Part shown: positions 60,002 to 64,000 of the stretch, in pieces
Layout of the letters: the number at the start of each line of letters is the position of its first letter
Position numbering within the stretch: the first letter of the stretch is position 1
From: Marsupella aquatica
Taxonomy: Eukaryota > Marchantiophyta
DNA: 64,000 bases
Assembly (NCBI GenBank): GCA_973895155.1
Contig: OZ316897.1
Span: 8,184,001 to 8,248,000, forward strand
Reading direction: 5' to 3'
Position numbers and translations under genes: made by a program
Notes under the pieces: generated by a model
The model's input: only the letters and a program-made list of their open reading frames with translations
Database searches by the model: none
What the model was told of the DNA's origin: nothing

Positions 60002-61676
60002 CTACTCTGTAAAGTGAAAATTGTTTCTAGAATTGAACATGTCAAGGGCCTCTTTCAGCTTATCTGCCTGCTCCCCTAGAAACTCATGAAAACTGTTGTG
60101 GTTTTTCACTTTTCGAATCATGTCTTCAGGAAGCCTGTCCATATCAAATGACGTGAACAAACCTTCATTTCTTTCTTCTGAAGGCATGTCATTAAACAAT
60201 GTATCAACATAGTGCACCTGAACATCATGAATTGGAAAGTTATCCTCAGGTTGCACTTGAGCATCCTCAGTTGGAAAGACTTGCTCAGGCTGCACCTGAA
60301 CATCTTCCACAGCTAGGACTTGCTCAAGCACCTCTTGAACATCTTCAAGTGATAATACTTGCTCAAGTTGCACATCTTCAAGTGATAGTAGTTGCTCAAG
60401 TTGCACCTGAGCATCTTCAACTGGTGGAACTTGAACAAGTTGCACAAAATCATCCTCAGTTGGTGTCACTTCCTCAAGCTTTTCACTAGTTACATTCTCC
60501 TGTAAGAGAATAATTCAATCAAAGAGTTGGGAAAGAACTTTTCCAAAATTTTGTCGCTTTTGTTGATGTGCTTATTTTTTCTTACTTAAATTGCAAAAAA
60601 CACTTCAAATCATCACTTGAAAACTCACCGAATCTTGTGCACAAATGCTTGCAGCTTGAAGGACTTGATGAACCACAGGATGCTTTTCAACTCCCTCATT
60701 ATCAATGAAGGAGATGTCAGCACATCCAAGGTACACTTCTTCATGTTTTAAAGGGCCACTTTCCCAAGCTAATTTGAATTGACAATTGCAAAACTCTTTC
60801 TTTCCGCTTTTTTGAAAAGTATGTAAATTGTGATAAATCTGTCAAAACAATATTATATCAAATTAAATTATGAAATATATAGCTTTTTTAATTAAAATTA
60901 GTATATATTTAAATTAAATGATAATATAAATTTTAAAATTTAAATAAAATTATAATAATAAAATAAAATATATAATAATTTTAATTTTAAATTTTTAAAA
61001 TAAATATTTAAAATAATTTATATATATTTAATTAATGATAAAAATAATTTAATATATATTAAAATTTAAAAACTTATTAAAATAATAATTATATAAAATC
61101 AAAAATATTATATTATATTAATTAAATAAAATTTAAACCCTAAACCCTAAAATAATAAAATTTTAATTATTAATATAAAATTAAAATCATTTCATAATAT
61201 AATAATTTATAATATACAATATGAATAATTTATAAAGTATAAAAAACTAAAAATTTAAATTATAATATATTTTAAATATAAAATAAATTAAAGATAAAAT
61301 TAAAATATGTAAATAAATGTAATATAATTTTAAATATGAAATACTAAAAAAGACTTACCGCAAGAACTTTTGCATCGTAATATTTGGATTCTTTGTGATC
61401 TTGAGATTTGAAATTGGCACATACAATCATGTCTACCATTACCTCCGTGCATTGCCAATCTTGTAATTGTTTAGATCGGAGTCTCACAATCTCTCTAATT
61501 TTCATTGGGTTTTCCAGGTACTTTCCATCCCAAAACTCGTCAACCTCACTCCCAAAACCACTAAAGTGTACACGGAGGCTAGGTCCGTCAAGAGAAACAT
61601 CTCCATCATACCATGCCCCATCAGTTTGAGACAAAACTTCAAGAGGTGGTTTTCTTAACCTCCGCTTTGGAGCCAT
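60002..61676 (-). CDS. SAWADEE-domain protein with repetitive Glu/Gln tail
   Basis: Join on minus 61676-61359, 60838-60629, 60499-60002; 341 aa. All junctions are phase 0 with strong borders (GCG|GTAAGT; TTTTGACAG|ATT; TCG|GTGAGT; TCTTACAG|GAG). Residues about 10-150 form a SAWADEE fold: LEVLSQTDGAWYDGDV, LRVHFSGFGSEVDEF, VRLRSKQL, YYDAKVLAV, CNCQFKLAWESGP. The likely zinc ligands C86, H109 or H112, C123 and C125 are present. In SHH1, this domain reads H3K9 methylation with unmethylated H3K4 and recruits Pol IV for RNA-directed DNA methylation. Residues 188-275 are about seven imperfect repeats of roughly 13-15 residues (core VQ-EQVLS-EDVQ). The C-terminus (276-341) is unfamiliar. No homeodomain is present, unlike SHH1. 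A GTG-initiated extension exists upstream, but ATG 61676 (MAPKRRLRKPP) is preferred. The domain call is good; the role of this protein is an inference. Confidence 0.85.
60839..61358 (-). other. Extremely AT-rich intron with telomere-like motif
   Basis: Intron 1 of the SAWADEE gene. Between about 60850 and 61340 the sequence is almost only A and T, with very few G or C. The main exception is AAACCCTAAACCCTAAA at 61135-61151, two units of the plant telomere repeat (also the telo-box). The intron sits between perfectly good splice sites. Confidence 0.85.
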
Positions 61677-62330
61677 AGGTTGAACACCTACAAAGCTGCA
61701 CACAAAATTCCATCAGGTAAGCATCAAACCATCACAGATAATCTGCAAGTGCAGTTCACGAATTCTAGTCTAGCTCTTACAGACTTTGGAAAATCTGTCA
61801 TTGAGAAACCGAACGTTTCTATCAAAATTTGCATTCATGAATTTTCGAACCTTCCAGGAGAATTCCCCGCAGTAGCAGAAATCTCCAAGCTGCAGAAAGC
61901 TCCAGGCTGCTACAAACCTTGCTTTATCTGCATCAAAAGTTCAGCCAGCAAATCAACCCAAAGAACTGACAAGGCGAGAGACAAGCTGCAAAAATTTCCA
62001 AGCTACCAAGCTTGTATTTGTATCAAATTTAGATTGGAAATTCAACCTAAAGACCTGACAAGGCAAGAGACAGTGTGAAAGCTTGAAGCAGAGGTCAAAT
62101 AGTCAAGCTGGGCAGCGGAGCTGATTTGCAATGACAGACTACAAGGTGAGAGAAAGAAACACCGCTTGAAGCTGAGCTCGAATGCAGCTGATGACAATGA
62201 GAGAGGACAGGTGAGAGACAGAGACAGGCATGAAGCAAAGCTCAAATGGTCGGGCTGAGCAGTGGAGTTGATGATAACGATGTGGGACAAAGCGAGAGAG
62301 AGACTAGCTACCTTCCTACCACGATTCAAG
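61677..62330 (-). promoter_or_regulatory. 5' flank/leader of the SAWADEE gene with minisatellites
   Basis: GACAAGGCnAGAGACA at about 61969 and 62057 ends two copies of a block of about 90 bp (GCTACnAA-CTTG start at 61909 and 62002). A second set of three units of about 65-85 bp (GAAGCnnAGCTCnAATG, GCTGATGnCAATGAGAGA, AGGTGAGAGA) runs from about 62080 to 62310. The sequence is purine-rich on the plus strand and CT-rich on the transcribed sense strand, as in the GAMYB leader. The transcription start is not determined. Confidence 0.4.
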
Positions 62331-62339
62331 CAATTCTCT

Positions 62340-63080
62340 GAACCAGGAGGTGCTGACACACAGGGGAAACGGAAAGTAATTTAGGGCAAACCTCTAATCC
62401 AGCTCAGAAGCTCCAAAATGTTGAAGAAAACAAACACAACATTGCGAAGCCCAATGCTTCAGTCTTGGAATGATCAGCAAGCGACGAAGAAAGGAGTCGG
62501 TGGCATAACTAGCAGTAAACACCGCAGCAGTATAAGAGGTTATTCAATAACTTGATCAGCAACAGACAGGCACACGTATCGAGCTTCCTTCATCTCGAGG
62601 GTGGCCAAAGGACGGATCGTACCACAAGATGCGAATCAAGTAAAGGCCGGAAGTCATGAAAAGAGTTGGACTTTGACGCAGTGTGAAACTCTCAGCTAGC
62701 CTAGAAAGTTTCAATAAGTTCTACCTTTGTTGAACCCAGCTGTATAAATTCAAAACACTTCTCATAAGTCGACAGCAAATACCAGTCCAGCAAACACAGT
62801 TCTGCTCCTACAAACTTGATCGAGAGATTGTCAAGTCATTTATACCATAGTGAGCTCTTAAAAGAGACTCGTTGAGTCCATTGTACACAACACCTAGTTC
62901 GTCCGTGACTCATATTTGGTGACCAAATTGGTGCCAAATTTATATCAAAAGACTAGACCAAGCTTCTATACTAGCACCAACATGCGACCTAAATGACCGA
63001 TTTCGCATGCTGAGAATGTACAGTCCTTCGCTTTGTGGGATAGTGAAGGAACAAGTACCGAATCAGAGAGGCCGATTGTG
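62340..63080. other. Gene-free stretch
   Basis: No recognised gene or element lies between the SAWADEE 5' flank and the CCHC pseudogene. Confidence 0.35.
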
Positions 63081-63084
63081 ATTC

Positions 63085-64000
63085 GGTTCATGTTCGATCC
63101 ACCCACTATTCCCAAAGACTGATGCAAGTACTAAACCCGGAAACTACATTCACGAATTTGAAGCCTTAGGTCTCATTCCTGGGCAGGAGCATGAGAGTAG
63201 AAGGGTCCTGACCTTCTTCCTGTCCCTTGCATTTTGGTCGCGCCAGCTTTGCAATGTGATCAGTCCCTTGCAAATAAAGCACCCTCCACTGGGTCTCATC
63301 CCTGGTATCTGCAGCGGATGTTTGCTTTCCCAGTTTCTTGCTCCAGTACCATCCTCAGCTTTTTTCTTAAGTGCCGCTTAGACCAGGAATCTGAGTCACT
63401 TCGCTTTTAAATCTCTTACTCTGGACTGGAGCTCCATCTCCCTGTAGAGATTGCATTCAGAGAATCGTTTACCAGTGGCCTAGAGCTCAGATCTCCAAAT
63501 TCAGTTCAAGCACAACTCTCTACAGCTGAACAATTCTGAGAGTAGCTTGTTCGTTTCGGATATTTTTCTGTACTGTGAATTCTTGTGATTAAAAGATGGG
63601 TCACGCCATTTCAAGAGATGACTTTCATGTAAAACAAAGAAATGATAAATGAACGGCACGATACAGAGAATTGCATTTCGCAAAAAGTGAGACTCCAACC
63701 TTCGATTTTTCACCACCACGCTCCTGGCCAATGGCCGCGTTCGTCTGAGCCGCATGAGGGGTCCCATTTCCCTCCGGAGCTTCTTCCCAGTCAGCTATTT
63801 CTTCGTCTTTCCCGGCTTGGAAAACCCATTTCTCAGAGGACGCGACAGCTTTCCGGTCTGCTGCTGCGTTTTTGTTTCGGTTGTGGGTCGCCTCCCGTCA
63901 CCACTTTGAAATTTTTTTGCGAGCGAGCTTCTGCCACTTGTTGCCCATCATTTTACATCCCTTGGACTGAACAATGCATTAATGCGATGTTGCCAGGGAG
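63085..64000 (-). pseudogene. Truncated, internally deleted copy of the CCHC zinc-knuckle gene
   Basis: 63940-63500 matches exon 1 of the gene at 55757 (start codon at 63948, 8191 bp away) together with the following intron, and 63440-63190 matches exon 2 including the knuckle region. The intron is retained, so this is a DNA duplication rather than a retrocopy. A run of seven T (five in the parent) just after the start codon shifts the frame, so translation stops after about 16 codons. Further indels hit exon 2. At about 63115-63165 the match jumps to parent intron sequence around 52895-52960 (AAACTACAnTCACnAATTTGAAGC), so exons 3-5 are missing. The copy continues beyond the right edge. Confidence 0.88.

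Overview
The window is nuclear DNA of a land plant. The evidence is spliceosomal introns with GT-AG borders, an R2R3-MYB of the GAMYB class carrying a miR159/miR319-type target site, a plant F-box/kelch protein, a SAWADEE-domain protein, copia-type solo LTRs, and long gene-poor stretches of degraded repeats. Gene spacing, the long GA/CT-rich leader of the MYB gene and the short-intron genes would fit a bryophyte (liverwort-like) or another early-diverging land plant. That placement is an inference and no species can be assigned from the sequence alone.

Four protein-coding genes are supported. From left to right they are an F-box/kelch-repeat protein (+, 790-3081, first exon tentative), a GAMYB-type R2R3-MYB (+, 29404-32004, 599 aa, three coding exons), a five-zinc-knuckle CCHC protein of the ZCCHC9 type (-, 55757-52372, 372 aa, six exons), and a SAWADEE-domain protein with a repetitive acidic/Gln-rich tail (-, 61676-60002, 341 aa, three exons). 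A broken, internally deleted copy of the CCHC gene runs off the right edge (about 63080-64000). The four genes have unrelated predicted roles: protein turnover, GA/anther-type transcription, RNA binding, and chromatin reading. Nothing suggests that they form one pathway.

The rest is mostly repeats. From 4.7 to 9.9 kb there are degenerate tandem arrays in which the CpG-rich copy sits next to a CpG-rich core and the outer copies show CpG to TpG/CpA decay. From 11 to 21 kb there are more diverged tandem duplications and a perfect 39-bp foldback hairpin (14913-15014). From 22 to 27 kb there are dispersed short repeats and then a seven-unit array leading into the GAMYB leader (27.4-29.4 kb). From 34 to 36 kb there is a GC-rich, microsatellite-laden island with no recognisable gene. 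From 36 to 52 kb there are copies of several dispersed repeat families and two solo LTRs of one copia-like family, each with an intact 5-bp target-site duplication. From 56 to 60 kb there are short tandem duplications between the two minus-strand genes.

No rRNA, CRISPR array or intact transposon was found. No tRNA gene was recognised by eye. Exon borders were placed from reading frame, splice dinucleotides and family conservation, without transcript data.
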